A DNA stretch of 64,000 nucleotides from NCBI GenBank assembly GCA_038238915.1, contig JBBSFH010000017.1:1-64000 (forward strand). The letters are read 5' to 3'. This stretch comes from JAVVHE01 sp038238915. GTDB taxonomy: Bacteria; Pseudomonadota; Alphaproteobacteria; Sphingomonadales; Sphingomonadaceae. This document shows positions 1-8,297 of the stretch, one piece after another. The position numbers and the translations under genes were made by a program. The notes beneath the pieces are model-generated. The model searched no databases. It saw only the letters and a program-made list of their open reading frames with translations, and had not been told where the DNA came from. Each line of letters opens with the position of its first letter. Within the stretch, counting starts at the first letter, position 1.

Positions 1-50
1 CCCTCGCCGAACAGCACGCGGCCGGGCAGCGCGGTGTAGGTGAAGCGCAC
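1..50 (-). CDS. Maleylacetate reductase, N-terminal fragment (cut by window start)
   Basis: Only the first 16 or so codons are inside the window. They read V/M-R-F-T-Y-T-A-L-P-G-R-V-L-F-G-E from a GTG start five bases after the stop of the ring-cleavage dioxygenase, which is the usual amino terminus of iron-containing-alcohol-dehydrogenase-type maleylacetate reductases (LinF/PcpE/TftE family). The enzyme reduces maleylacetate to 3-oxoadipate with NAD(P)H, the step after hydroquinone ring cleavage. The tight spacing to the dioxygenase implies one operon. The identification rests on a short peptide plus context; the GTG start has no clear ribosome binding site, so translational coupling is likely. 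Confidence 0.68.
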   Translation of the reverse strand, partial: MRFTYTALPGRVLFGE

Positions 51-55
51 CGCGC

Positions 56-1015
56 TCAGACGGTGATCGGATCGGCCAATCGGGCGATCAATGCTTCGCG
101 CTCGGCGGCGAACTGCGGCGAGAGCTTGAGTTCGCAGCCGAGCTGCGCCTCGGGCTCATCCCATGTGAAGCCCAGGCTGTGCGTCGCCTCGAACAGCACG
201 CCGCCAGGCGTGCGCACATAGATCGATTCGAAATAGCCGCGGTTCTTGCGGTCCGAAAAGTCGGTGAAGCCCATGCCCTCGGTATCGAACTTGACCGCCG
301 CCTGCGTGTCGAGATCGGGCACCGCGAACGCGCCGTGGTGGATCACGCCCTCGCCCAGCGTCCAGCTGCCCTGCCGCCGATCGGGCTCGTGGACGATGTG
401 GATCGTCTTGGCGGGGCCGTTGTCGCCGCGCACCCGGTAGGCGGTGACATCCTCGTCCACGCCCACCTTCTCGAAGTTCCACGCATGATCGAGGAACCAC
501 TCCATGTCTTCGAGTTCGCGTACCGACGCGGTCCAGCTGTGGAACCCCCGCACCGCATGTTCGGCCGGAACGTGCGGCGAGGCCCACGGTGCGCGGGTGT
601 CGGCAGCATCCTCGACGATCTCGAACATGATGCCGCAATCGGGGTGCGCGAAGGTGATATAGGCTTGGCCGAAGCGCTCGCGCGGCTCGCTCGCCGCGAT
701 GCCATGGTCCGCGAGGTGGCGGACCCACCAATCGATCGAATGCGGCGGGACCGAGTAGGAGACTGCGTTGAACTGGTTGGCGCCCGGGCGGCTCTTGATC
801 CCCGTGCGGCGCATCGGGAAGGTGGTCATCACCGTGCCCGGCGTGCCGAACTGGTCCGCGAAATACAGGTGATAGATCGGCTCGCGCCCGTCGTAGAGCA
901 GCGTCTGCTTGACGAAGCGCTGGCCGATCACCTTGACGAAAAAGTCGATATCGCCCTGCGCGGTCCCGGTGCAGAGCGTGATGTGGTGCAGGCCGGTGAT
1001 GCGATTGTCGCTCAT
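56..1015 (-). CDS. pcpA: (Chloro)hydroquinone 1,2-dioxygenase, PcpA/LinE type
   Basis: A 319-residue extradiol-type dioxygenase of the vicinal-oxygen-chelate fold with two glyoxalase-like halves. It cleaves (chloro)hydroquinones to (chloro)maleylacetate or its acyl chloride, using Fe(II). The metal ligands reported for PcpA (His11, His227, Glu276) fall at exactly the same residue numbers here: His11 in LHHITL, His227 in VIHHGAF and Glu276 in GGVLFEA. Long stretches such as GDIDFFVKV, GFHSWTASVRELEDM and TDFSDRKNRGYFES match the Sphingobium PcpA/LinE family as I remember it. The ATG is preceded by a GGGAGA ribosome binding site. It is followed five bases later by maleylacetate reductase and preceded by a LysR gene, so it is probably regulated by that protein. 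Substrate (plain, chlorinated or methylated hydroquinone) cannot be told from sequence. Confidence 0.88.
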   Translation of the reverse strand: MSDNRITGLHHITLCTGTAQGDIDFFVKVIGQRFVKQTLLYDGREPIYHLYFADQFGTPGTVMTTFPMRRTGIKSRPGANQFNAVSYSVPPHSIDWWVRHLADHGIAASEPRERFGQAYITFAHPDCGIMFEIVEDAADTRAPWASPHVPAEHAVRGFHSWTASVRELEDMEWFLDHAWNFEKVGVDEDVTAYRVRGDNGPAKTIHIVHEPDRRQGSWTLGEGVIHHGAFAVPDLDTQAAVKFDTEGMGFTDFSDRKNRGYFESIYVRTPGGVLFEATHSLGFTWDEPEAQLGCELKLSPQFAAEREALIARLADPITV

Positions 1016-1057
1016 CGAAATCTCCCGTTTTGGTCGCGTACGCGGTGTTCAGGGAAG

Positions 1058-1077
1058 CGATAGCAGCATCGGTATCG
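1058..1077. promoter_or_regulatory. Dyad upstream of the dioxygenase gene, candidate LysR site
   Basis: The 94-base gap between the LysR gene and the dioxygenase contains an inverted repeat CGATA-N10-TATCG. LysR-type regulators bind interrupted dyads of this general size next to the promoters they control. It does not fit the strict T-N11-A rule (the spacing is one base longer), so this is a candidate only. Confidence 0.3.
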
Positions 1078-1109
1078 GGCGCAGCCGGGCAAAGCCGGAT
1101 CGGCCAAAT

Positions 1110-2045
1110 TCATTTTGCGGATTGCGCCAGCGTCGCGTGCGGGCGTGCGCCGTCCATCACCCGGCGCGCGCCCGAGATTTTGCCTCGCAGCCAGCTATTG
1201 CCCGGATCCTGATCGAAGCGCTCGTGCCAATATTGCTTCACGTCGAACCCCGGCAAGTGCAGCGGCGGCTCGCAGAGCACCGTGCGCGCGCGCGTGAGCA
1301 CGCGGGCGACGCGCGAGGGGACGGTGAGGATGAGATCGGTCCGCTCGGCGAGCAGCGCGCTGAGCAGGAAGTTTTCGGACAGGATGCGGACATTGTCATC
1401 CCCCACCAGCGCCATGATCTGCCGTTCGACCTCCTGGTGGACGTGGCCCAGATGATGCCCGTCGACGATGATGTGGCGCGCCGCCTTGAAGCGATCGAGC
1501 GACAGGTGGCCCGCTTTGGCGATGCCGAGCGGCACGATGCAGACATATTCCTCGCGGAACAGCGTCTGCTCGCGCACGCCCGCGAACAGGTTCGGGAAGC
1601 TGCCGATCGCCACGTCGACCTCGCCCGCTTCGAGCTGTGCGATCAACCGCGAGCGGCCGAGCGGCACTGCGGTCAGGCGGATGCGGGGCGCGAGACGAGC
1701 GGTCTCGCGTTCGAGCGGCGGCAGGACGAGCAGATGGCCGACGTCCGAGGCGGCGATATGGAAGTTGCGGTGCGACAGTGCGGGATCGAAATGCGCCTCG
1801 CCACTCAGGCGCGTCCGATAGAGCGACAAGGCGTCGGCCACGGCGGAGCTGGCGGATTGCGCGATCGCGGTCGGCTCCATCCCCGCGCGCGTGCGGACGA
1901 AGAGCTTGTCGTTGAAATGCTCGCGCAGAATTTGCAGGTGCCGCGAGAGGGTTGGCTGCGGGACATCGAGCGCCTGCGCGGCGAGCGTCACGCTGCGCAG
2001 GCGAAAGAGCGCCTCGAACACGGTCAGGTGCATGAAGGACAGCAT
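1110..2045 (-). CDS. LysR-family transcriptional regulator of the hydroquinone pathway
   Basis: A 311-residue LysR-type regulator. The amino-terminal winged helix-turn-helix covers roughly residues 5-65 (FEALFRLRSVTLAAQALDVPQPTLSRHL), followed by a substrate-binding-like effector domain. The reading frame stays open far upstream, but the ATG at 2045 has a GGAGA ribosome binding site six bases before it and gives the standard family length. It lies in the same orientation as the TetR gene upstream and the dioxygenase downstream. Sphingomonad lin and pcp pathways are controlled by LysR proteins (LinR, PcpR), so activation of the dioxygenase/reductase genes by an aromatic inducer is the likely role; that is inference from position. 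Confidence 0.85.
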   Translation of the reverse strand: MLSFMHLTVFEALFRLRSVTLAAQALDVPQPTLSRHLQILREHFNDKLFVRTRAGMEPTAIAQSASSAVADALSLYRTRLSGEAHFDPALSHRNFHIAASDVGHLLVLPPLERETARLAPRIRLTAVPLGRSRLIAQLEAGEVDVAIGSFPNLFAGVREQTLFREEYVCIVPLGIAKAGHLSLDRFKAARHIIVDGHHLGHVHQEVERQIMALVGDDNVRILSENFLLSALLAERTDLILTVPSRVARVLTRARTVLCEPPLHLPGFDVKQYWHERFDQDPGNSWLRGKISGARRVMDGARPHATLAQSAK

Positions 2046-2071
2046 CGCGTCTCCGGCACCGGGTTGCGCCG

Positions 2072-2740
2072 TTAGCCTATGGCGGGCGAGGTGCGACCGC
2101 AATGCCGGGCGAGGAAGGCGTCCACCACAGCGGCGGCCTCCCGCAGGATCGAAGGCGCGTCGGGCATAGCCGCCACACCGAACAGGCGTTCGAGGTACGG
2201 CCGGAAGAGAAGCTCGCCAAGGAACGCCCGCGACGCGCGATCGATATCGAAAATGTCGAGCAGGCCGCGCTCGATCGCGACGCTGAGATAGGCGATGAGC
2301 GTAGTATAGCTCGGGCGCGGGCCGCGATCGAAATACAGGCTGGCGATGCGGGGCAGGCGCTGCGCCTCGGCGATCACCACCTGCTGGATGCCGATGTGCA
2401 GCGGCGATAGCACGCGCGCCATCCGCTCGCACGCGAACGCGGTCAGTTCGGCGCGCAGGTCGCGCGGATGTTCGGGCAGATCGGGCGTGGACCCATCATG
2501 GCTGACCGCGCCCACGACTTCGGCGAGCAGCCCCTCCTTGCTGCCGAACAGCCCGTAGATCGTCGATTTGGAGCCGCCGACGATCGCAACGATCGAATCG
2601 ACACTGGTCCCCGAATAACCGTGCAGCAAGAACTGCTCGCAAGCGACCTCAAGGATGTGCTTGCGGCGTTGCGCGCGCAGCGACCCGCTATCGCCCTCGG
2701 CGGGGACCGCCGCCGTCCGCTCCATCAGGTCGCTCGCCAT
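2072..2740 (-). CDS. TetR-family transcriptional regulator
   Basis: A TetR/AcrR regulator of about 222 residues. The helix-turn-helix domain is clear (AQRRKHILEVACEQFLLHGY, then GGSKSTIYGLFGSKEGLL), followed by a TetR_C-type ligand domain that includes LGELLFRPYLERLFG. It is divergent from the flavin hydroxylase gene, with a perfect 8-2-8 palindrome between them, so it probably represses that gene and itself. Start choice is uncertain: ATGs at 2758, 2740 and 2725 are all possible, the open frame runs further upstream, and none has an ideal ribosome binding site. The gene ends 26 bases before the LysR gene and the two may be cotranscribed. Confidence 0.85.
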   Translation of the reverse strand: MASDLMERTAAVPAEGDSGSLRAQRRKHILEVACEQFLLHGYSGTSVDSIVAIVGGSKSTIYGLFGSKEGLLAEVVGAVSHDGSTPDLPEHPRDLRAELTAFACERMARVLSPLHIGIQQVVIAEAQRLPRIASLYFDRGPRPSYTTLIAYLSVAIERGLLDIFDIDRASRAFLGELLFRPYLERLFGVAAMPDAPSILREAAAVVDAFLARHCGRTSPAIG

Positions 2741-2775
2741 TGCGCATTTCGTCCCCATCTCGCCGATTGACTCAG

Positions 2776-2793
2776 CCGTACCGTCCGGTACGG
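2776..2793. promoter_or_regulatory. Perfect palindrome between tetR and hydroxylase, probable TetR operator
   Basis: CCGTACCG-TC-CGGTACGG is a perfect inverted repeat in the short divergent region between the TetR gene and the flavin hydroxylase gene. It is centred about 56 bases before the hydroxylase start. A TTGACT hexamer at 2767-2772 lies just upstream on the plus strand, so bound repressor could block the hydroxylase promoter. A second GGTACC overlaps the right-hand side. Position and symmetry support the call; binding is inferred. Confidence 0.6.
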
Positions 2794-2840
2794 TACCGCG
2801 TAACACCCGCGTCAACAAGCGCAAAACCCCGGGAGGCAGT

Positions 2841-4400
2841 ATGGCGGTATCCGCGGAAAATCCGATTCTCGTTGTCGGAGCGGGGCCTACGGGGATGATG
2901 GTTGCGATCGAACTCGCGCGGCGCGGCGTGCCGTGCCGGATCGTCGATCGCAAGGACCAGCCCGCCGCCAGTTCGCGCGCGTTCACGATCCACGCGCGCA
3001 CGATGGAGGTGTTCGAAATGCAGGGCACGCTTCCCGCGTTCGCCGCCTCGTGCACGCCCAGTCGCGGCTTCCGTTTCAACTTCGACGGGATCGAAGAAAC
3101 GCCCGTGATCGATTTTGGCGGGCTGCGCTCGCGCTATCCCTATGTCGCGATGACCACGCAGCACGACATCGAGCGCGTGTTGCGTGCCCATCTGACCGAG
3201 CAGTTGGGCGTCCCCATCGAGTGGAACCACGAGCTCGCCAGCTTCGCGCAGACCGACGACGGCGCGATCACCGGGACTCTACGCGACCGGGCGAGCCAAG
3301 CCGAGGAGCATGTGACCCCGCCCTTCGTCGTGGCGGCGGACGGCATCCACAGCGTGGTGCGCAAATCGATCGGCCTGCCCTTCGAGGGCGAGGCGTACGA
3401 GAACATGATCATGCAGATGATGGACACGCATGTCGATGTGCCCGACCGCGCGCCCGAATATGTGGAATATTATATGAAGGAGAAATCCTTCCTGCTGACC
3501 GCCGCGCTGCCCGACGGAAGCTGGCGTGTGCTCATCAGCGATCAGGGCGAGACCGCGCGGCATACCGGCACGCGCGCGGAGGCGTTCCAGGCGGTCGTCG
3601 ATGGGTTCGGCGTGAACCTGAAGATCGTCGAACCGATCTGGGCTACGCAATGGGTAATCTGGAAGCGACTCGCGGAGATCTACGCGCGCGGCAACGTCTA
3701 CCTCGCGGGCGATTCGGCGCATGTCCATTCGCCGACCGCAGGCCAGGGCATGAACAGTTGCATCCAGGACGGGTGGAACCTCGGCTGGAAACTGGCGCTC
3801 GTTGCTCAGGGTGAGGCACCGCGCGCGCTGCTCGACACGTATCAGCGCGAGCGGCTGCCGATCGGCAAGCAGCTGATCGCAGGGACCGACGCGCTCCACA
3901 GCATCATGATGGCGCACGGGGTGGACGTGCACGAGCGGCTCACACTCACGCAGGTGCCCGGCTGGCAGCGCACCACCGCCGAACTGATCGGCGGCCTGTC
4001 CTACACCTACCGCGACGACATCGATGTCGAGCCGGACCTCGCGCCGTTGGAAGACGGCCCGCTGCCGGGCGACCGCGCGCCCGATCTCGATCTGCCCGGC
4101 GGGCGCACACTCTATGGCGCGCTCAGCTCGGGCGCGCATCTGCTGCTGCTGATCTCGGATGACGGGACCATGGGCCAAGCCGAGGCGATCGCGCGCGAAT
4201 ATGGTGACCGGCCCGGGCGGTTGATCGAAAGCGAAATCGTCTCCGGCGCGGTGCCAGGCCTCGCCGAAGTCTACGGCAACGACGCGAACGGAAGTTTCTA
4301 CCTGATCCGTCCCGACGGCTACATCGGCACGCGCGCTGGCTTCGGTGAAACGCGCGCGCTCGACGGCTACATCGCGCGCACCTTCGCGCGCCCCCACTGA
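2841..4400 (+). CDS. FAD-dependent aromatic hydroxylase, PcpB-like
   Basis: A 519-residue class A flavoprotein monooxygenase (FAD_binding_3). Visible motifs: GxGxxG dinucleotide site at residues 13-18 (GAGPTG), the DG motif (AADGIHSVVRKSIG), and the GD motif (NVYLAGDSAHVHSPTAGQGMN). The segments ATQWVIWKR and LTQVPGW...LSYTYRD resemble pentachlorophenol 4-monooxygenase (PcpB) more closely than phenol 2-hydroxylase as I recall them. Para-hydroxylation of a substituted phenol would yield the hydroquinone needed by the dioxygenase encoded on the other side of the regulators. The ATG has a strong GGGAGG site four bases upstream. It is probably controlled by the divergent TetR protein. The exact phenol is unknown. 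Confidence 0.8.
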   Translation: MAVSAENPILVVGAGPTGMMVAIELARRGVPCRIVDRKDQPAASSRAFTIHARTMEVFEMQGTLPAFAASCTPSRGFRFNFDGIEETPVIDFGGLRSRYPYVAMTTQHDIERVLRAHLTEQLGVPIEWNHELASFAQTDDGAITGTLRDRASQAEEHVTPPFVVAADGIHSVVRKSIGLPFEGEAYENMIMQMMDTHVDVPDRAPEYVEYYMKEKSFLLTAALPDGSWRVLISDQGETARHTGTRAEAFQAVVDGFGVNLKIVEPIWATQWVIWKRLAEIYARGNVYLAGDSAHVHSPTAGQGMNSCIQDGWNLGWKLALVAQGEAPRALLDTYQRERLPIGKQLIAGTDALHSIMMAHGVDVHERLTLTQVPGWQRTTAELIGGLSYTYRDDIDVEPDLAPLEDGPLPGDRAPDLDLPGGRTLYGALSSGAHLLLLISDDGTMGQAEAIAREYGDRPGRLIESEIVSGAVPGLAEVYGNDANGSFYLIRPDGYIGTRAGFGETRALDGYIARTFARPH

Positions 4401-4411
4401 GGAGCCGGACG

Positions 4412-4726
4412 ATGGGCACCATCCACGTCACCGAGCGCGACGGCCGCGATATCGATGTGCGCGGGGAGGAGGGCGAAACGCTGATGCGCATACTGCAAGC
4501 GCAAGACATGGTGCGCGGGGAGTGCGGCGGGCTCAAAATTTGCTCGACCTGCCATGTATATATCGCTGCCGATTGGTACGGCATAACCGGCCCCGCACCG
4601 CAGGACGAGGTGGACCTGATTGACGGCACGCTCAATTACCGCGCCGGGGCGTCGCGCCTCGCGTGCCAGATCGTGTTTACCCCCGCGCTCGATGGCCTCA
4701 AGCTGACGCTCGGGCCGGAAATCTAG
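4412..4726 (+). CDS. [2Fe-2S] ferredoxin, adrenodoxin type
   Basis: A 104-residue ferredoxin with Cys38-X5-Cys44-X2-Cys47 and Cys85, the spacing of adrenodoxin/putidaredoxin-type proteins that deliver electrons to P450s and some Rieske oxygenases. It begins 11 bases after the hydroxylase stop with a GGAG site, so it is cotranscribed. A single-component flavin hydroxylase should not need it, so its partner (a P450, or an oxygenase elsewhere) is not visible here. Its TAG stop shares a CTAG tetramer with the stop of the convergent TonB receptor. Confidence 0.85.
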   Translation: MGTIHVTERDGRDIDVRGEEGETLMRILQAQDMVRGECGGLKICSTCHVYIAADWYGITGPAPQDEVDLIDGTLNYRAGASRLACQIVFTPALDGLKLTLGPEI

Positions 4727-7020
4727 AATTTGATCCCCACCCGCCCGCCGAACTGGCGCGGTGGGTTATAGGAGACGAGTTCTGCGCCGCCGCCGGTGGG
4801 TACATCAGTGAAGCCGATGTTGCGGAAGACGTTCCCGGTCTGCGTGGTATCGAACAGGTTGGTTGCGAACGCTTCAAACGTCCAGCGTCCGCCCGGTAGA
4901 GTGTAGAAGGCGCGGATATCGACATTGTCATAGTATCGCGCGAAGTCCGAGCCGCCCGGCTGGTCGAACCCTGCGTTGCGGTTGAAGGGTGTATAATAGA
5001 TCGAACCGGTGTAGGAATAATCGACCCTAAGCCGCGCCTCCGCGCCGCTTGCGAGCTTCTTCGTCGCGGTCGTCCCGATGTTGGCCTTGAACTCGGGCGT
5101 GCGTTGGACGCGCTTGCCGTCGAGCTGGACGCCGTCGATCACCTGTCGGTCGAACTTGCCGTCGGTGTAGGCACCCGACGCGTCGACCCGCAGCCAGGAG
5201 AATGGCAGCGCCTGGATTTCGACCTCAATGCCTTTCACCTTCGCTCCCTTGGCGTTGAACGCTGCCGGACCCAGGAGGCCAAAGATTTGGAACTGAAGAT
5301 CGTCGTATTGATTATAATATAGCGATGTGTTGAATTGCAGTTTGCCATCGAGCAGCCGCGTTTTAGCTCCGATCTCGACCGCCTTGACGGTCTCTGGATT
5401 GTAGATTGCGTTTTCGACGTTCGCGTTGATCTGCTGATTCACACCGCCTGAACGATAGCCGGTGGTGAAGCTTGCATAAAACAGGGCGTTGCTCGTCGCC
5501 TGCCAGTCGGCGACGAGCCTGTACGTCACCTTATCCCACGCACCGCGCACGGGCGCACGGTAGAACGGCGGCCGGAAAGTGAAGCCGATGTTGGTGCCGT
5601 ATTTAAGGTCGTTAGTGTAGCGCAGACCGCCAGTGAACGACAGCTTGGGCGTCAACTGGTAGGTTCCCTGCCCGAAGAAGGCGTAGGAGCGCGAGGTGAT
5701 CGTGCCGCCTACCTCGAAGCCGCTCTCGACATTGTTGGCGGCCGCGATGATCTCGGACACCGGACCAAAAAAACGCGAGTCTCGTGTTGCGTCCTCGTGG
5801 AAGAAATATGCACCCGCGATCCACTTGAACCGTTGAGCGGTCGTCGAGACAAGCTGCAACTCCTGCGACTCGGCCTCGGAGTTCTCGGTCAGGAACAGGT
5901 TGAACAGGTTTTTGGGCGAAGCGTCGTTGTCGCTCCTGTTGTCGAATTTGGTGCGTACATAGCCGGTGATCGATTTGACCGCCACCGGCCCTAGATCCCA
6001 GTCGATCGTCGCCGACGAAACCCAAAGATAGTTGTCCTGCGATTCGGGAAACTCTTTGCCTTCCCGGAAAGGCCGCAGGTCGTTCACGAGCGGAATGCCG
6101 CCCACCGAATAGTTGTTCGTGCCCGGGATGGGTGGCGACGCGGTATTCTGCCCGGTGCGCGCACCCGGAAACGGCGTACGCAGCTCAGGATGGCTGCCCA
6201 CCCCGCCCGATTTCACATAGCTCGACGACAGCAGGATCGAGAGGTCCCTCGTCGGCTGATACAGCAGGTGCCCGCGCACCCCCCAATTGTCCGCATCGTT
6301 CGCGCGCGTGCCGCCGGGAACCGAGTTCGCGGTAAACCCCTGGCGTTTCTCCGCGAAGCCGACGATCCGCGCCTGCACCTCATCGTTAAGCGGCACGTTG
6401 AGCGCAAGACGGCCCCGATACCAATCGTAATTTCCAGCGGTGAAATCGGCCTCGCCGCCGAACTCCTTCTGCGGCTTGACCGTGATGTAGTTGATCGAGC
6501 CGCCCGTCGCGTTTCGTCCGTACAGCGTGCCTTGTGGTCCGCGCAGCACCTCGACGCGCTCGGTATCGAACGCTGAGAACAGCGCGCCGACCGGACGGCC
6601 GAGATAAACGCCATCATAATGGATCGCGACACCCGGATCGCCACCCGCGGTCGTATTCTCGTTGCCGATGCCGCGCGCGGTGATGAACGCGATCGGACCG
6701 AAGTTGCTCAGTTGCAACGAGGGTGTCAGCCGCGAGAGATCACCCAGATTTTGGAAACCCGTGTCGCGCAGCGTCGCTGCCCCGATCGCCGAAATCGCGA
6801 TCGGAACTTTTTGGCTTTTCTCGGCCCGTTTTTGCGCGGTGACCACGATCTCGGCGATGCCTGCCGTCGGTTCGGACGCGGTGGTGGCGGGGGGCGCGTC
6901 GGACTGCTGGGCGAGGGCGAGGGTAGGGAGCCAACACGCGCCCGCGCCCGCCAAAGCGATCGAAGTAAATTTGTCGGTGAAGCGGCAGCGGACTCTCGCC
7001 GGGCAGGCATAGGTGATCAT
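4723..7020 (-). CDS. TonB-dependent outer-membrane receptor
   Basis: A 765-residue TonB-dependent receptor. An amino-terminal signal peptide with a hydrophobic core ending in LALAQQ is followed by a TonB-box-like segment (EIVVTAQKR), a plug domain (VPIAISAIG, GPQGTLYGRNATGGSINYIT) and a beta-barrel that ends in the typical aromatic/hydrophobic carboxy terminus (GGRVGIKF). The ATG at 7020 has a GGGGAGG site; a longer upstream frame lacks one. It converges on the ferredoxin gene and faces away from the catabolic genes. Sphingomonads carry many such receptors for plant and aromatic compounds; uptake of the pathway substrate is plausible but unproven. Confidence 0.9.
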   Translation of the reverse strand: MITYACPARVRCRFTDKFTSIALAGAGACWLPTLALAQQSDAPPATTASEPTAGIAEIVVTAQKRAEKSQKVPIAISAIGAATLRDTGFQNLGDLSRLTPSLQLSNFGPIAFITARGIGNENTTAGGDPGVAIHYDGVYLGRPVGALFSAFDTERVEVLRGPQGTLYGRNATGGSINYITVKPQKEFGGEADFTAGNYDWYRGRLALNVPLNDEVQARIVGFAEKRQGFTANSVPGGTRANDADNWGVRGHLLYQPTRDLSILLSSSYVKSGGVGSHPELRTPFPGARTGQNTASPPIPGTNNYSVGGIPLVNDLRPFREGKEFPESQDNYLWVSSATIDWDLGPVAVKSITGYVRTKFDNRSDNDASPKNLFNLFLTENSEAESQELQLVSTTAQRFKWIAGAYFFHEDATRDSRFFGPVSEIIAAANNVESGFEVGGTITSRSYAFFGQGTYQLTPKLSFTGGLRYTNDLKYGTNIGFTFRPPFYRAPVRGAWDKVTYRLVADWQATSNALFYASFTTGYRSGGVNQQINANVENAIYNPETVKAVEIGAKTRLLDGKLQFNTSLYYNQYDDLQFQIFGLLGPAAFNAKGAKVKGIEVEIQALPFSWLRVDASGAYTDGKFDRQVIDGVQLDGKRVQRTPEFKANIGTTATKKLASGAEARLRVDYSYTGSIYYTPFNRNAGFDQPGGSDFARYYDNVDIRAFYTLPGGRWTFEAFATNLFDTTQTGNVFRNIGFTDVPTGGGAELVSYNPPRQFGGRVGIKF

Positions 7021-7391
7021 CGAACCTCCCCAAGATCGTTGGTCGCCCAACCCGCGCGAGCGCGCGCGTCACCGACGTGTTCCTCGCCCCGACCGGCTCC
7101 CGGTTCTTTTGGATGGGGCACTAACGAAGTTATCCGAATCGCCCCGATTACCCAATCTACAAAGTCGATAAAGCGAATTCGTTTTTTGACAGGCCAGATC
7201 CGCAGCGCGTTTTGGCGGTATTCTACCCCACTTTGCGGCTCAAGGCGCGTGCTTCGTCCCGCGTGACCGAACGGTCGGGTTAGGTCCGCTTCTGTGACTT
7301 CTCGCCCGAAAGCGTCCGTCCGCTTCGTCCCCAAAGTGGACAGGCGGTGCCGATAGATACGCGCCCCGCCAACGGGGCGCGTATTGTCGCC
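7021..7391. other. Intergenic region upstream of the TonB receptor
   Basis: About 370 bases with a lower GC patch (roughly 7120-7200) that probably holds the leftward promoter of the TonB receptor gene. No supported gene, RNA or repeat was seen; reading frames here look like GC-driven noise. Confidence 0.5.
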
Positions 7392-8023
7392 TCATAGCTC
7401 GGTGTTCTCGGAAAGCGCGAGCGCATCCTCGATGTCGACCCCGAGATAGCGCACGGTCGGCTCGATCTTGGTATGTCCGAGCAGCATTTGGACCGCCCGC
7501 AGATTGCCGGTGCGCTTATACACCAACGCGGCTTTCGTTCGCCTTAGCGAGTGAGTTCCGTAATCCTGCCGCGGCAATCCGACAGCTACCACCCATTCGT
7601 CAACGAGACGTGCATATTGCCGCGTACTGAGATGGCCGGCCTGATCGACCCGGCTTGGAAAGGCAAAATCATCGAGGCTGCGGCCGCGCCTCTCCAACCA
7701 TTTCAGCAAGGTCGTGCGCGCCGGCTCGAGGAGCTCGAACTGGACCGGCCGACCGGTCTTCTGCTGCACGACCATGGCGCGGTGGCGGACATGTCCGCCG
7801 CTCACGATGTCGCCGATCTTCATCTTCACGACGTCACAGCCACGCAGTTTGCTGTCGATCGCCAGATCGAACAGCGCACGGTCGCGAGTGCGGCCCTCGT
7901 GTTCGAGGAAAAACGGATCGCCCAAACGTCCTTCGGTTTCAACGGCTTCCTGGCACCGACCATCTTGCCGGCGTTCCAGACTTTCCGGTTGTCATAGACC
8001 GGCTCGTAGCGCGTATGTCCCAC
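7392..8023 (-). pseudogene. Tyrosine recombinase/phage integrase, single-base frameshift
   Basis: A tyrosine-type site-specific recombinase of about 210 residues. The carboxy-terminal catalytic part is complete (HSLRRTKAALVYK with the HxxR pair, LLGHTKIEPTVRYLGVD with the GH and the nucleophilic Tyr). The amino-terminal 30 or so residues (MGHTRYEPVYDNRKVWNAG to KDVWAIRF) are in another frame, from a GTG at 8023 with an AAGGAGAG site. The two frames join at a run of five A (7909-7913; five T on the coding strand). One more T would restore WAIRFFLEHEGRTRDRALFDLAID. Either the gene is inactivated, the run was miscounted in sequencing, or slippage restores it. No attachment site was found. Confidence 0.78.
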
Positions 8024-8262
8024 GGTTGCTCTCCTTGCGGCAGGATGGCCGCAAGGAATATGTTGCTACGCGCGGAGCGAATTTCGTCGCTGGGTGTCGC
8101 GAGCGGAGTGGCCGCTTTGGGGGTGTCGGATGCAGTCAATCCCAGGGTGTGCGGGAGCAGAATACTCGATTTGCCTTGTATGACATTACCTCTTCTCAGC
8201 TGCGGAGCGCAGACGAGGCGGGTCGGCACCGGTCGTTAGCGGCTATGGCAATGTGACTATGG

Positions 8263-8291
8263 TTTACTGATTATGCATAAACTGCTATAAA
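8263..8291 (+). promoter_or_regulatory. Promoter of the ATPase gene, possibly leaderless
   Basis: TTTACT (8263-8268) and TATAAA (8286-8291) are separated by 17 bases. Transcription would begin about seven bases after the -10 box, which is the A of the ATPase ATG at 8298. No Shine-Dalgarno sequence precedes that ATG. Confidence 0.45.
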
Positions 8292-8297
8292 TCCCGT

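Noticed and set aside
3279..4397. 372-codon frame antisense to the flavin hydroxylase
   Set aside because: Shadow of the hydroxylase codons; no ribosome binding site or recognisable domain.
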